Shown here piece after piece: positions 45,422 to 54,643 of a stretch of DNA of 64,000 bases (positions within the stretch are counted from its first letter, which is position 1; each line of letters starts with the position of its first letter). Source of the stretch: Anaerococcus marasmi (GTDB lineage Bacteria; Bacillota; Clostridia; Tissierellales; Peptoniphilaceae); NCBI RefSeq assembly GCF_900290195.1, contig NZ_OLMF01000004.1, positions 1-64,000 on the forward strand, given 5' to 3'. The notes below the pieces were generated by a model, which saw only the letters and a program-made list of their open reading frames with translations, ran no database searches and was not told the origin of the DNA. Both the position numbers and the translations under genes were made by a program.

Positions 45422-48400
45422 TCTAATAGATGTCAAGGAGGGGAGTTTCTTCGTAGTAGAAGCCATCTATTTTACCAAGACCAATATCCTAAGCCTTGAG
45501 ATCGAATCTGATAGCTATAACTTCACAAGAGAAGAAAGAGAAAAGCTCTATGACTATTTCTCCTTCGTAAGCCTTGAAATAAATGTACGAAGAAAAGAAA
45601 TAGAAGAGGCCTATGAAGAAAATATCCCAGAGGATAATGAAGGAGATGCTTCAGAAGAAATAAGTTCTGGTAATACTCAAGAAGAAGAAAAAGTAATAGA
45701 AGATACTCCTCTAAGCGAAACCGAACGCCTAATCAAGGAAAGAGAGGCTAGGGTCCAAGACGCCATAGATTTCACTATCCAAAACAGGGAAGAAGAAAAA
45801 AAGGAAGAGATTCACGTAGAAAACATCAACTTTGGTAGGAAAATCAAGGAAGATGTGATAGATATTAGAGATCTTTACGAAAGAAAGGGAGTTAATTCTA
45901 CCCTAATAGGAAAGGTCTACGGACTAGATGTATTCGAGACCAAGGGTGGATATTTTATCTATACATTCGACCTTGAAGATAAGACTGATGCGATTTCTTG
46001 TAAGATTTTCGCAAACGCCAAGAACAACTACAAGCTAGAAACCTTGGGGGAAGGGTCGGAAGTCATGGTCGAGGGAGTCCTTAACTACGATGATTACGCC
46101 CATGAAGATGTATTTACTGTAAATGGTATGGTGGATGCGATCCTCGGCAAAAGGACTGACACAGCCCTTGATAAAAGAATTGAGCTAGAGGTCCATACGA
46201 AGATGACCAACCTCGATGGCTTTGTAGACAATAAGGACCTGGTAAGTACTCTAAAAAACTGGAAGATGGGTGCTGTTGGTATTACTGATACAGCAACCCT
46301 CCAGGGCCTTCCAGATCTTTACGAAGCACTTTCTAAGGAAGGGATAAGGATGCTTCCAGGAGCTGAGCTTCTCTTAGTAGAAGATGAGCTGAGAGTCCTT
46401 ACTAATCTAAGCGATGGGGAAGTTTCCGAGACCCAAAATATTGAAGAAGAAAGCTTTGTCGTATTTGACCTTGAGACAACAGGGCTTTCCCGCTACAAGG
46501 ATAGGATAACAGAAATCGGAGCCTGTAGGGTAGAAGGTGGCAAAATCACAGAAATCTACAACGAACTGGTAAATCCAGAGATGGTGATTCCAGAAAAAAT
46601 CATAGAAATAACTGGAATTACCAATGAGATGGTAGAAGACTGTCCTACAATCGAAGAGGTCCTTCCAGGATTTTTTGACTTCTGCAAGGATTCGATCCTA
46701 GTAGGACAAAACACCGACTTCGATGTTGGCTTTGTTAGGGAAAACTGCCACAGGATGGGGCTAGACTTTAACCCAATCTATCTGGATACTCTTCCAATGG
46801 CTAGGGCCTTGTTTAGCGATATGAAGAAGTTCTCCCTAGATAAGATTGCTAGAAAACTTGATATTCCTGCCTTCAACCACCACAGGGCAAGTGATGACGC
46901 AAGAGCTACTGCTCAGATTTTTATCAAGATGTTTAAGATGATTATGGAAGAAGAAGGTATAAATCTTTCTACTATCAACAAGCTAAAAAGCCACTGGCCA
47001 AAGGCAAAGCACGAGTACTTCTCAGCTACAGTTTACGCTAAGGATAAGGTCGGCCTTAAGAATCTCTACCAACTTATATCAGAATCGAGGATGGATTATT
47101 TTAATTCCGAGGCAAAAACTCCAATTTCAGTACTTGAAAAATACAGGGAAGGCCTTCTAGTAGGATCGGGCTCTGATGAAGGAATCTTATTTTCATATTT
47201 ACAAAATAAGAGAAACAAAAGGGATCTTAATAGGATTAGGGACCTCTTTGACTTCTACCAAATGGCTCCTCTAGGAATCTATAATGACAAGGTAAATAAG
47301 GGCAAAATCCGTGATATAGACCAGGCTATAGATATAAACAAGCAAATCTTAGACTTTGCCAAGGAGGATAATAAGCTTGCTGTAGCAACTGGTGCTGTTA
47401 GATATATGGAAAAGGATGATTTTATCCTAAGAAATATCCTCCACAAAGGTCAGTATTTCAGATACCATGAGGACGAGCCTCTTTATTATTTTAGGACTAC
47501 AAAGGAGATGATGGATGACTTCTCCTATCTAAATCCAATAGATGCTGAGGATGTTGTCATTAGAAATCCTAGGAAGATTGTCGATATGATAGAAGATATC
47601 AGACCAATTCCTAAGGGGACCTTCCCACCTAAAATCGAGGGATCTGATAAGGAGCTTAGGGATACTTGCTTTGCCAAGGCCCATTCAATCTACGGAGACC
47701 CTCTACCAAAGATAGTAGAAGATAGGCTAAATCGTGAGCTTAACTCAATTATTTCTAATGGCTATGCTGTTCTTTATATAATAGCTAAAAAGCTAGTAGG
47801 TAAGTCTAACGAAGACGGCTACCTAGTAGGATCGCGTGGATCTGTTGGTTCTTCCTTTGCTGCCACCATGGCAGATATTACCGAGGTAAACCCACTTTCT
47901 CCCCACTATGTCTGTCCTAATTGTAAGCACTCAGAGTTTTTCGAAGAAGATCTTTTGGGAGCTGGAATCGACTATCCAGACAAGGCCTGTCCTGAATGTG
48001 GAACTATGATGAAAAAGGATGGTCACAATATACCATTCGAGGTCTTCTTAGGCTTTGAGGGTGATAAGGAACCAGATATAGATCTAAACTTTGCAGGAGA
48101 ATACCAACCTACTATTCACAAATATACCGAGGTCCTCTTTGGTGAGGGCAAGGTCTTTAGGGCAGGAACCATAGGAGCGATCCAGGATAATACTGCCTTT
48201 GGTTATATTAAAAAATACAGCGAAGACTATCAGGTTGAATTTACCAATGCCCAGGTAAGAAAAATTCAAAGGGGGCTTAAGGATGTCAAAAGAACAACTG
48301 GCCAACATCCGGGTGGACTAATTGTAGTTCCTGATGATATAGATATATTTGATATCTGTCCTATCCAATACCCAGCCGATGATGGAAGTGGAGATATCAA

Positions 48401-49508
48401 GACAACGCATTTCACCTACAATATGATGCACGAAACCCTCCTAAAGCTAGACCTTCTAGGTCACGATGTTCCTTCGATTATAAGAGCCTTACAGGACTTA
48501 ACTGGAACTAATCCCCTAGAGATTACTATGGGAGATCCAGCAGTTATGAAGATATTTTCTTCCACAGAAAGTCTCGATATCAAGCATGACTTTTCCAATA
48601 ACGAGATTGGGACCTTGGGTATACCTGAATTTGGTACAAACTTTGTAAGGTCCATGCTTAAGGATACCTTCCCAACCAAGTTTTCGGAGATGACGAGAAT
48701 TTCGGGCCTATCTCACGGAACTGATGTGTGGCTTAACAATGCCCAAGAGCTTGTAAGAAATGGGACAGCAGGCTTTGACGAGATTATCTCTACTCGTGAT
48801 GATATAATGAACGCCCTTATCCAACAGGGGCTTGATAAGAAAAAATCCTTCTCTATTATGGAGAAGGTAAGAAAGGGTAAGCCACTTTCTGATGAAATCC
48901 TAGAGTATATGAGGGAAAATGGGGTGCCTGAATGGTACATCGAATCTTGTCTAAAGATCCAATATCTTTTCCCAAAGGCCCACGCTGTCGCCTATTGCCT
49001 GATGAGTTACAGGATTGCTTACTACAAGGTATACTACCCTGAAGCCTTCTACGCGACCTACTTCAATACCAAGATCAACGACTTCAAGTACTCTACTATT
49101 ATAAAGGGACTAGAAAGTATTCAAAAATCCCTAAAGGAAGTTGAGGGAAGCTTTGATCTTTCTCAGAGGGATAAGCAAATTAGAACTGTCCTTGAAGTAG
49201 CTGAAGAGATGGCAGCAAGGGAGATTAAGCTTGAAAAGGCGGATATCTACAAGTCAGATGCGAAGAAGTTTCTCCTAAGTGATAGGAAGGGCTACATCCT
49301 ACCTCCGCTTTCTGCAGTAGATGATGTAAGTGAAGCAATGGCTATTGATATTGTAAAGGAAAGAGAAAGAGGAGAATTTATTTCCTTAGAAGACCTCAAA
49401 ACAAGAACTTCAGTAAACAAAAACGCCATAAACAGCCTCAAATCCTTGGGCATAATTGACGGCATCCAAGAGAAAAACCAGATGTCCTTGTTTGATGGGA
49501 TGTTTTAG
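45402..49508 (+). CDS. polC: DNA polymerase III alpha subunit, PolC type
   Basis: 1368 residues, slightly short of the usual 1430-1460. Order: divergent N-terminus with an acidic linker (to about 145), OB fold (about 165-250), first part of PHP (about 260-330), inserted DEDDh proofreading exonuclease (FDLETTG near 355), rest of PHP, zinc knuckle CPNC...CPEC near 850, catalytic PDIDLNF near 890, and the fingers and duplex-binding parts. Several PHP metal ligands are replaced (ELEVH, ITDTA, TGAVRY). The main replicative polymerase of Firmicutes. Its start lies inside ispG. Confidence 0.95.
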   Translation: MRIDLHNLIDVKEGSFFVVEAIYFTKTNILSLEIESDSYNFTREEREKLYDYFSFVSLEINVRRKEIEEAYEENIPEDNEGDASEEISSGNTQEEEKVIEDTPLSETERLIKEREARVQDAIDFTIQNREEEKKEEIHVENINFGRKIKEDVIDIRDLYERKGVNSTLIGKVYGLDVFETKGGYFIYTFDLEDKTDAISCKIFANAKNNYKLETLGEGSEVMVEGVLNYDDYAHEDVFTVNGMVDAILGKRTDTALDKRIELEVHTKMTNLDGFVDNKDLVSTLKNWKMGAVGITDTATLQGLPDLYEALSKEGIRMLPGAELLLVEDELRVLTNLSDGEVSETQNIEEESFVVFDLETTGLSRYKDRITEIGACRVEGGKITEIYNELVNPEMVIPEKIIEITGITNEMVEDCPTIEEVLPGFFDFCKDSILVGQNTDFDVGFVRENCHRMGLDFNPIYLDTLPMARALFSDMKKFSLDKIARKLDIPAFNHHRASDDARATAQIFIKMFKMIMEEEGINLSTINKLKSHWPKAKHEYFSATVYAKDKVGLKNLYQLISESRMDYFNSEAKTPISVLEKYREGLLVGSGSDEGILFSYLQNKRNKRDLNRIRDLFDFYQMAPLGIYNDKVNKGKIRDIDQAIDINKQILDFAKEDNKLAVATGAVRYMEKDDFILRNILHKGQYFRYHEDEPLYYFRTTKEMMDDFSYLNPIDAEDVVIRNPRKIVDMIEDIRPIPKGTFPPKIEGSDKELRDTCFAKAHSIYGDPLPKIVEDRLNRELNSIISNGYAVLYIIAKKLVGKSNEDGYLVGSRGSVGSSFAATMADITEVNPLSPHYVCPNCKHSEFFEEDLLGAGIDYPDKACPECGTMMKKDGHNIPFEVFLGFEGDKEPDIDLNFAGEYQPTIHKYTEVLFGEGKVFRAGTIGAIQDNTAFGYIKKYSEDYQVEFTNAQVRKIQRGLKDVKRTTGQHPGGLIVVPDDIDIFDICPIQYPADDGSGDIKTTHFTYNMMHETLLKLDLLGHDVPSIIRALQDLTGTNPLEITMGDPAVMKIFSSTESLDIKHDFSNNEIGTLGIPEFGTNFVRSMLKDTFPTKFSEMTRISGLSHGTDVWLNNAQELVRNGTAGFDEIISTRDDIMNALIQQGLDKKKSFSIMEKVRKGKPLSDEILEYMRENGVPEWYIESCLKIQYLFPKAHAVAYCLMSYRIAYYKVYYPEAFYATYFNTKINDFKYSTIIKGLESIQKSLKEVEGSFDLSQRDKQIRTVLEVAEEMAAREIKLEKADIYKSDAKKFLLSDRKGYILPPLSAVDDVSEAMAIDIVKERERGEFISLEDLKTRTSVNKNAINSLKSLGIIDGIQEKNQMSLFDGMF

Positions 49509-49545
49509 AACTTATAGCTATAGTTAAAATTAAAAAAAGCAAAGT

Positions 49546-49587
49546 AAAATAGGGACCCTGAAGCTTTAGGTCCCTATTTTATTTTTT
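49546..49587. terminator. Bidirectional terminator after polC
   Basis: AAAATAGGGACC (49546-49557) with GGTCCCTATTTT (49569-49580) and T/A runs on both sides, serving polC and the converging VWA gene. Confidence 0.85.
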
Positions 49588-51255
49588 TAACAATTCTTTT
49601 TTGATTATCCTTGTGGCCAAGCTTGCAAAATGACTTAGATCTTTTATCTGATAGAAATTATCGTAGTAAAGATAGGTCGCATTAGTAGTATTTTCCTTGT
49701 GGATTAGGGCAGAAATCTTGATATTTTTTCTCCTAAGCTTATCGAGCTCCTCCTTAGTATCCTTAAGGGCAGTATCTTCCTCGTAGGCCTTGTTTGGACT
49801 AAGTCCTTCTTTTATCAGAGGTCTTAGGTCGCTGGGATTCGCATCGGTTAGGATTAATAGGAGGTGGTCATTTAATTTTCTTTGAGGGATCAAAGAAGTA
49901 TAGCTCCTAAAGGCAAGACCGTCTCTATTAAAGCCTAAGCTCTTATAAGAAAATATCCTAGAATCATCAGTTTCTTCATCGAAGTCCTTTAAGATAGTAA
50001 GGACAGTATAGTCAGAAAGGGTGCTGTAGGATATGACTCTGTGGCTGATTTTGTTTTTAGACAGAGCCCTAGATAGGATATAGGCCTCGGTTGCTACAAT
50101 TTCTTGCTCGTACAAAAGAGAAGCTGACCCATCGAGAAGGATATCTAGCGTGTAATCTCCCTTTTTATCAAAAGTTTTCTTGGTAAAAATCTTATTATAG
50201 TTAGGTATTTGGCTCTTCCATGCGAGGCTAGGACTGAGATTACCAGTCTTAGCCAATAGGAAATCCCTATCCTCGGTAGATTTAAGGGAGAGCTTAATGG
50301 ATTTGGAGAGATTTTTGATAATTCTTTCATAAAAGTTTTCTTTATTTTTGTAAAAATTTAGATTACTTTCCCTAGCCTTTGAGTTTAATTCATTTATTTT
50401 ATCAGAATTTGCCTTAGCTATACCCTTGGTGAAGAAAATCTTGGATTTCTTATGTTTATCTGTGGCATAGATTTGATTTATCAAATTCTCCTTTTCTTCT
50501 GAACATAAAGACCCTCCGAAAGTTTCCTCTATATATAATCTCTTGGCATTTTTTCTTTTAAGTAAGAAATTTCCTATAGGATTTAACTTCTTACTATCAT
50601 TATTCTTAAAAATATTCGCCTTGTTAGATCTTTCAAGTTGGTATGATCCCTTTAGGTCGAAGAGGGAGAAGTTTATAGGAAAATAGAGCTTATATTTATT
50701 TTCCTTATCGAAGGAAAGATATTTCTCAAATAAATATATAGTATTATCTATTAAAGTCGCTGGCCCTGTAGTTGGATCTAAATGGAAATTCTCGTATATA
50801 TCTTCTTCCTTTCTAGATAGATTAAAATTACCATCTAAAACTTTCGAGTATTTTTTCATAGTTAAGAGGTAATACAAGTTTTCTCTTAAAGCTAAGTTTT
50901 TTCTCCTAAGGTCATTTTTATCAGCCAAGAAGTCTTTGGCGTAATCTTCTCTTAGGTCTTTTAGAATTGGCCTTTGGCTAACTTCTCTGTCATAGCAGTA
51001 GCTTTCCAAAAGATAGAGGGCGAAGATGTCGTATTTTTCACATTTTTTATAATCTTCCCATATGGCAAAGAGATTTTCTATTGTTTCTTTGCCGAAGTAT
51101 TTTATAGAAAGGCCTATTATTAAGTTCATATAAAAACTTGGATTGCCGCTTAGGTCAGATCCTGTGATGATGGGCTTATATCTATATGATAAAGCTCCAT
51201 TCCAAATCCGATTATAGAATCTGTTGTCATTGGCTTTTTCCTTATTAGAAATCAT
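49579..51255 (-). CDS. VWA-domain protein (NorD/ViaA-like)
   Basis: About 558 residues. A long helical N-terminal part (about 1-350), then a von Willebrand A domain with a complete MIDAS: DGSAS near residue 365, a Thr in the central loop, and LTDANPSD near 455. Such proteins pair with MoxR ATPases to insert metals or remodel complexes (NorQD, CbbQO, RavA-ViaA). The start is uncertain: ATG 51255 has GAGG upstream, while ATG 51270 abuts an AAAGGAG. It overlaps the MoxR gene. Confidence 0.8.
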   Translation of the reverse strand: MISNKEKANDNRFYNRIWNGALSYRYKPIITGSDLSGNPSFYMNLIIGLSIKYFGKETIENLFAIWEDYKKCEKYDIFALYLLESYCYDREVSQRPILKDLREDYAKDFLADKNDLRRKNLALRENLYYLLTMKKYSKVLDGNFNLSRKEEDIYENFHLDPTTGPATLIDNTIYLFEKYLSFDKENKYKLYFPINFSLFDLKGSYQLERSNKANIFKNNDSKKLNPIGNFLLKRKNAKRLYIEETFGGSLCSEEKENLINQIYATDKHKKSKIFFTKGIAKANSDKINELNSKARESNLNFYKNKENFYERIIKNLSKSIKLSLKSTEDRDFLLAKTGNLSPSLAWKSQIPNYNKIFTKKTFDKKGDYTLDILLDGSASLLYEQEIVATEAYILSRALSKNKISHRVISYSTLSDYTVLTILKDFDEETDDSRIFSYKSLGFNRDGLAFRSYTSLIPQRKLNDHLLLILTDANPSDLRPLIKEGLSPNKAYEEDTALKDTKEELDKLRRKNIKISALIHKENTTNATYLYYDNFYQIKDLSHFASLATRIIKKELLKK

Positions 51256-52132
51256 AGTCCTCGAAAACATCTCCTTTAGATAAATTTTCTCTGAAACGAG
51301 CCTTGATCACATCTCTTATAAGTGTTTTCTCATAAGAATCAAATACTTTGTTTACCAAGCACATATCGAAAGCCTCATCAAGCTTAAGACCTGCTTTAAC
51401 AAGATCAAGACTATCGAAAATTCCTCTTAGGTCAATAGCAGTACCTGATATTTCACCGGCATCCGCCTTTGTTTTTATATCATAGAATAATCTTCCAAGC
51501 TGGTTTTTGATCTCTCGTTTTAGATTTGGATAATTATCTGTAAAGATCTTACTTAGGTCATCTTCAGAAATTATAGGCATTTCAATTATAACGAAGCGGG
51601 AAAGGAGAGCCTCATTAAGCTCACGTGTCCCCTCATAATTGTAGTTCATGGTAGCTATAAATCTCGTGGATGGGTGGATTTCTATAAGGTCATTTCCTGG
51701 TATGTCGATTATTCTCCTATAATCTAGGATGGAGTGTAGGACTGCCATAGCTTCGTTTCTAGCCATATTAATTTCATCTAGGACGAGGAGACCTCCGTAT
51801 TTACAAGCAGAAGTCACTGGACCGTCTCTAAAGACAACATTTCCATTAGATAGGGTATCGCTCCCTATAAGAACTTGGGAGTCAATATTTACATGAAAAG
51901 AAACATTCCGCATGGGTCTTTTAAAAATTTGGGATAGGTTTTCTGCTAAGACATTTTTTCCAGTTGACTTACTTCCAACAAGGAGGATGTTTTTTCCGGA
52001 AATGAAGGCTGAGCTTGCCTTGTTTAATATATCTTCTCCAATGTAGGTAAATTTAGGTCTTGCAATTCTTCCTTTTAGCCTATCATCTATTGGATTTTCA
52101 TTTACAAATTTCTCAATTATTTCATAGTTCAT
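51245..52132 (-). CDS. MoxR-family AAA+ ATPase
   Basis: 295 residues. Walker A GSKSTGKN near residue 51, Walker B LLVLDEIN near 111, sensor FIATMNYNYEG near 155 and an ALLSRF arginine finger near 172. MoxR-type chaperone ATPases work with the VWA partner encoded directly downstream. The ATG at 52132 follows the stop of the CC/Se gene by one base and has GAGAGA upstream. Confidence 0.88.
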   Translation of the reverse strand: MNYEIIEKFVNENPIDDRLKGRIARPKFTYIGEDILNKASSAFISGKNILLVGSKSTGKNVLAENLSQIFKRPMRNVSFHVNIDSQVLIGSDTLSNGNVVFRDGPVTSACKYGGLLVLDEINMARNEAMAVLHSILDYRRIIDIPGNDLIEIHPSTRFIATMNYNYEGTRELNEALLSRFVIIEMPIISEDDLSKIFTDNYPNLKREIKNQLGRLFYDIKTKADAGEISGTAIDLRGIFDSLDLVKAGLKLDEAFDMCLVNKVFDSYEKTLIRDVIKARFRENLSKGDVFEDYDF

Positions 52133-52133
52133 C

Positions 52134-52433
52134 TTATCTCTCGATTGTATTGATTTCGCTTTTGACATAAAGCTTCTTAAAAAATGCTGATATAATTAAA
52201 TCTTGATCATCATCTATATACATGGCTAGGTTGGGATTGTAATAGATATCAAGATCATCAGTTTCTTGAAGTTTGTATCTATTCTTATCAGTTTCTTTGG
52301 TAAGGATTACAATATCTACAGTAGCGATCCCGCAACAGGAGGATTTCTGATCCAGATCTGGATTTATAAAGATTTCTTTGATTTGTTTTTTCTTTACTAA
52401 AGATTTTGCTTTTTTATCTAATATAAATTTCAT
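52134..52433 (-). CDS. CC/Se-motif family protein (HesB-like)
   Basis: 99 residues. The SSCCGIATVDIV segment at about residues 31-42 holds a Cys-Cys-Gly motif; relatives carry Cys or selenocysteine there. The fold is probably like the HesB/IscA group. Here both positions are ordinary Cys codons. Position at the head of a MoxR-VWA operon suggests it is the client or a cofactor carrier for that chaperone pair; this is inference. Confidence 0.65.
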   Translation of the reverse strand: MKFILDKKAKSLVKKKQIKEIFINPDLDQKSSCCGIATVDIVILTKETDKNRYKLQETDDLDIYYNPNLAMYIDDDQDLIISAFFKKLYVKSEINTIER

Positions 52434-52450
52434 ATAAACTCTCCTAGATA

Positions 52451-52480
52451 TAAAAAAGAGTGGCGATTGCCACCCTTTTA
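52451..52480 (-). terminator. cstA terminator
   Basis: On the minus strand GGGTGGC-AATC-GCCACTC followed by six T. Confidence 0.88.
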
Positions 52481-52484
52481 AAAC

Positions 52485-53939
52485 TTAGTCTAACTTAATT
52501 GCTTCGATTCTTCTTCTATTTTTCTTAGATATCTTTACAACAAATACTGCATAAGCTGTAGCAAGGATTCCTGCTAGAGGATAAGCAATCTTATAGTCTT
52601 GACCAAATCCGAGTTTGTCAGCATTAATTATAAAGGCAAATACTATGAAAGTATAGAAGATTCCTGGAATCAATGTTATTAGGTAGTTCTTATTGTTATA
52701 GATTAGATAGCTTGTAGCTACAGCTAGGGCAAAGATTGCTACAAATTGGTTTGTAAATCCGAAGTATCTCCAAAGAATATTGAATCCTTCAGGGTTAGAT
52801 TTAGCAAAGTAAAGGATAGCTGCTGCTGGAACGAATAGACAAGCTGCAAGACCTGCACGCTTACCAGCTACTTTTTGGTCTAGATTAAGTTCTTCAGCTA
52901 TGATTAATCTTAGAGATCTAAAGGCTGTATCACCAGATGTGATAGGAAGTGCTATAACACCGATTACCGCTATAAGTCCTCCGATATTACCCATGAAGTA
53001 TCTTGAGATTTCACCAACCATAAGAGTACCAGGTGTGTCTAGAGCAGCTGTCCCTGTAGAAAAAATCACCATAGCACCTGCAGCCCATATCATGGCTATG
53101 ACTCCTTCTGCAATCATTGTTGAGTAGAAGGTTGTCTTTGCTTCTCTTTCGCTTCTAATAGTTCTAGAAACTAGGGTTACTTGGGAACCGTGGAAGCCTG
53201 AAAGTATACCACATGCAACTGTGATGAAAAATGATGGGATAAATCTTTGTCCGAGTGGATGCTCAGCTAGTAGGCCTTGGCCTTTAAATGATAGGTCGCT
53301 ATTTCCCTTAAATATAATTCCTATAAGTACACCAATTGCAGATATAATAAGGAAGGCACCAAATATTGGATAGATTCTTCCGATTAGCTTATCTATTGGT
53401 AGAACTGTGGAAAGGATATAGTAGGCAAAGATTACTGCATAAATTACCCATATTACATTTGAATTTGGATCTGCACCCATAATATCATTTGCAATTAAGT
53501 CTCCAGGTGTATAAACAAATACAACACCGGTTAGGAGAAGAAGGATTGCAATTACAATATTGTAGAATTTCCTACAACCTTCGCCTATGTACTTACCGAC
53601 AAGTTTTGGAACTTGGCTTCCGCCATTTCTCATTGAGATAAATCCTGTACAAAAATCGTGAACTGCACCAGCAAAGACACAACCAATTGGAATTGCTATA
53701 AAAGCAATAGGTCCAAAAAGGATTCCTTGGATAGGTCCTAAGATTGGGCCAGTTCCTGCGATGTTTAGTAAGTTAATAAGCCAGTTTTTCTTCTCGCTCA
53801 TAGAAACAAAGTCGACTCCGTCAGCCTTTCTAACAGCTGGAGTCTCACGATCGTCGGGTTCTAGTTGTTTTTCAACATATTTAGAATAGATGAAACCGCC
53901 GCCGATCAAAATTATAAGACCGATAATAAATAATAACAT
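52485..53939 (-). CDS. cstA: CstA-family carbon-starvation/peptide or pyruvate transporter
   Basis: 484 residues, about 13 helices. CstA hallmarks: AGTGPILGPIQG near residue 62, AGAVHDFCTGFISMRNGG near 90, and a GFHGSQVTLVSRT motif near 243. Family members take up peptides or pyruvate. Shorter than the 700-residue E. coli protein and like the compact Gram-positive type. GGAGG upstream; divergent from rimP. Confidence 0.9.
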   Translation of the reverse strand: MLLFIIGLIILIGGGFIYSKYVEKQLEPDDRETPAVRKADGVDFVSMSEKKNWLINLLNIAGTGPILGPIQGILFGPIAFIAIPIGCVFAGAVHDFCTGFISMRNGGSQVPKLVGKYIGEGCRKFYNIVIAILLLLTGVVFVYTPGDLIANDIMGADPNSNVIWVIYAVIFAYYILSTVLPIDKLIGRIYPIFGAFLIISAIGVLIGIIFKGNSDLSFKGQGLLAEHPLGQRFIPSFFITVACGILSGFHGSQVTLVSRTIRSEREAKTTFYSTMIAEGVIAMIWAAGAMVIFSTGTAALDTPGTLMVGEISRYFMGNIGGLIAVIGVIALPITSGDTAFRSLRLIIAEELNLDQKVAGKRAGLAACLFVPAAAILYFAKSNPEGFNILWRYFGFTNQFVAIFALAVATSYLIYNNKNYLITLIPGIFYTFIVFAFIINADKLGFGQDYKIAYPLAGILATAYAVFVVKISKKNRRRIEAIKLD

Positions 53940-54097
53940 ATTCCCTCCTTTATTTATGTATCTATTTTAATTATAAACGTTTGGCTGAATAATTACAAGG
54001 AAAATAACGTTTTCTAATGTAAAATATTTATTAAAAAGAGGGCGATAAAAATATTTTGAAATATAAATGTTTTGTAGAGACTTCCATCATAGTAAGA
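53940..54097. other. Divergent intergenic region cstA/rimP
   Basis: AT-rich, with several AACGTT-containing blocks (about 53977-54014) that might be regulator sites for cstA. No gene. Confidence 0.4.
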
Positions 54098-54166
54098 TTG
54101 AATTTATCCTTATTGAAAGTATAATAATCATAGCAAAAGAGTGGGGGATGGTTTCCACTCTTTTAA
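54098..54166 (+). promoter_or_regulatory. rimP-nusA operon promoter and leader attenuator
   Basis: TTGAAT (54098-54103), 16-base spacer, TATAAT (54120-54125). A perfect 10-bp hairpin AAAAGAGTGG (54135-54144) with CCACTCTTTT (54155-54164) follows almost at the start of the transcript, and has a modest T tract. In Bacillus subtilis the equivalent leader terminator is used for NusA autoregulation. Confidence 0.7.
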
Positions 54167-54190
54167 TCTGTTAAGACGAAGGAAGGTAAT

Positions 54191-54634
54191 ATGGATTTAA
54201 CTGAAAGATTAAAGGAAGTCTTTGAATCTGATATTGAAAACTTAGGTTATGAATTAGTAGATATCGAATTTAAAGGTCAAAAAAACAACAAAATCCTAAC
54301 GTTCTTTATCTATAATAAGGGAGGGATCACAATCGAGGATTGTGAGAAGGTTAGCGCTTTTCTTGATGAGAAACTAGATGAGATTGATATAATAAAAGAT
54401 TCATATTATCTAGAAGTCTCAAGTCAAGATTTATCTCGCCCTCTAAAGACTGATAGAGATATAGAAAGAAATAAGGATGAGCTTTTAAAAATTAAGTTAA
54501 AAGATGGTGAAATTTTCCTAGGAAAAATCAAAGATATTGGCGAAGATTTTTATGAATTTGTCCTAGAAGATGATAATACAAAGAAGGTTAAGAAAGAAGA
54601 CGTAAAAGAAATTTATATTGAGATTGTTTTCTAA
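54191..54634 (+). CDS. rimP: Ribosome maturation factor RimP
   Basis: 147 residues. Two-domain RimP: N-terminal LGYELVDIEFKG near residue 19 and the SVSSQDLSRPLKTDRDI-type segment (here EVSSQDLSRPL near 77), then the C-terminal SH3-like part. Aids 30S assembly. First gene of the nusA operon; AAGGAAGG precedes the ATG. Confidence 0.95.
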   Translation: MDLTERLKEVFESDIENLGYELVDIEFKGQKNNKILTFFIYNKGGITIEDCEKVSAFLDEKLDEIDIIKDSYYLEVSSQDLSRPLKTDRDIERNKDELLKIKLKDGEIFLGKIKDIGEDFYEFVLEDDNTKKVKKEDVKEIYIEIVF

Positions 54635-54643
54635 GGAGATATT

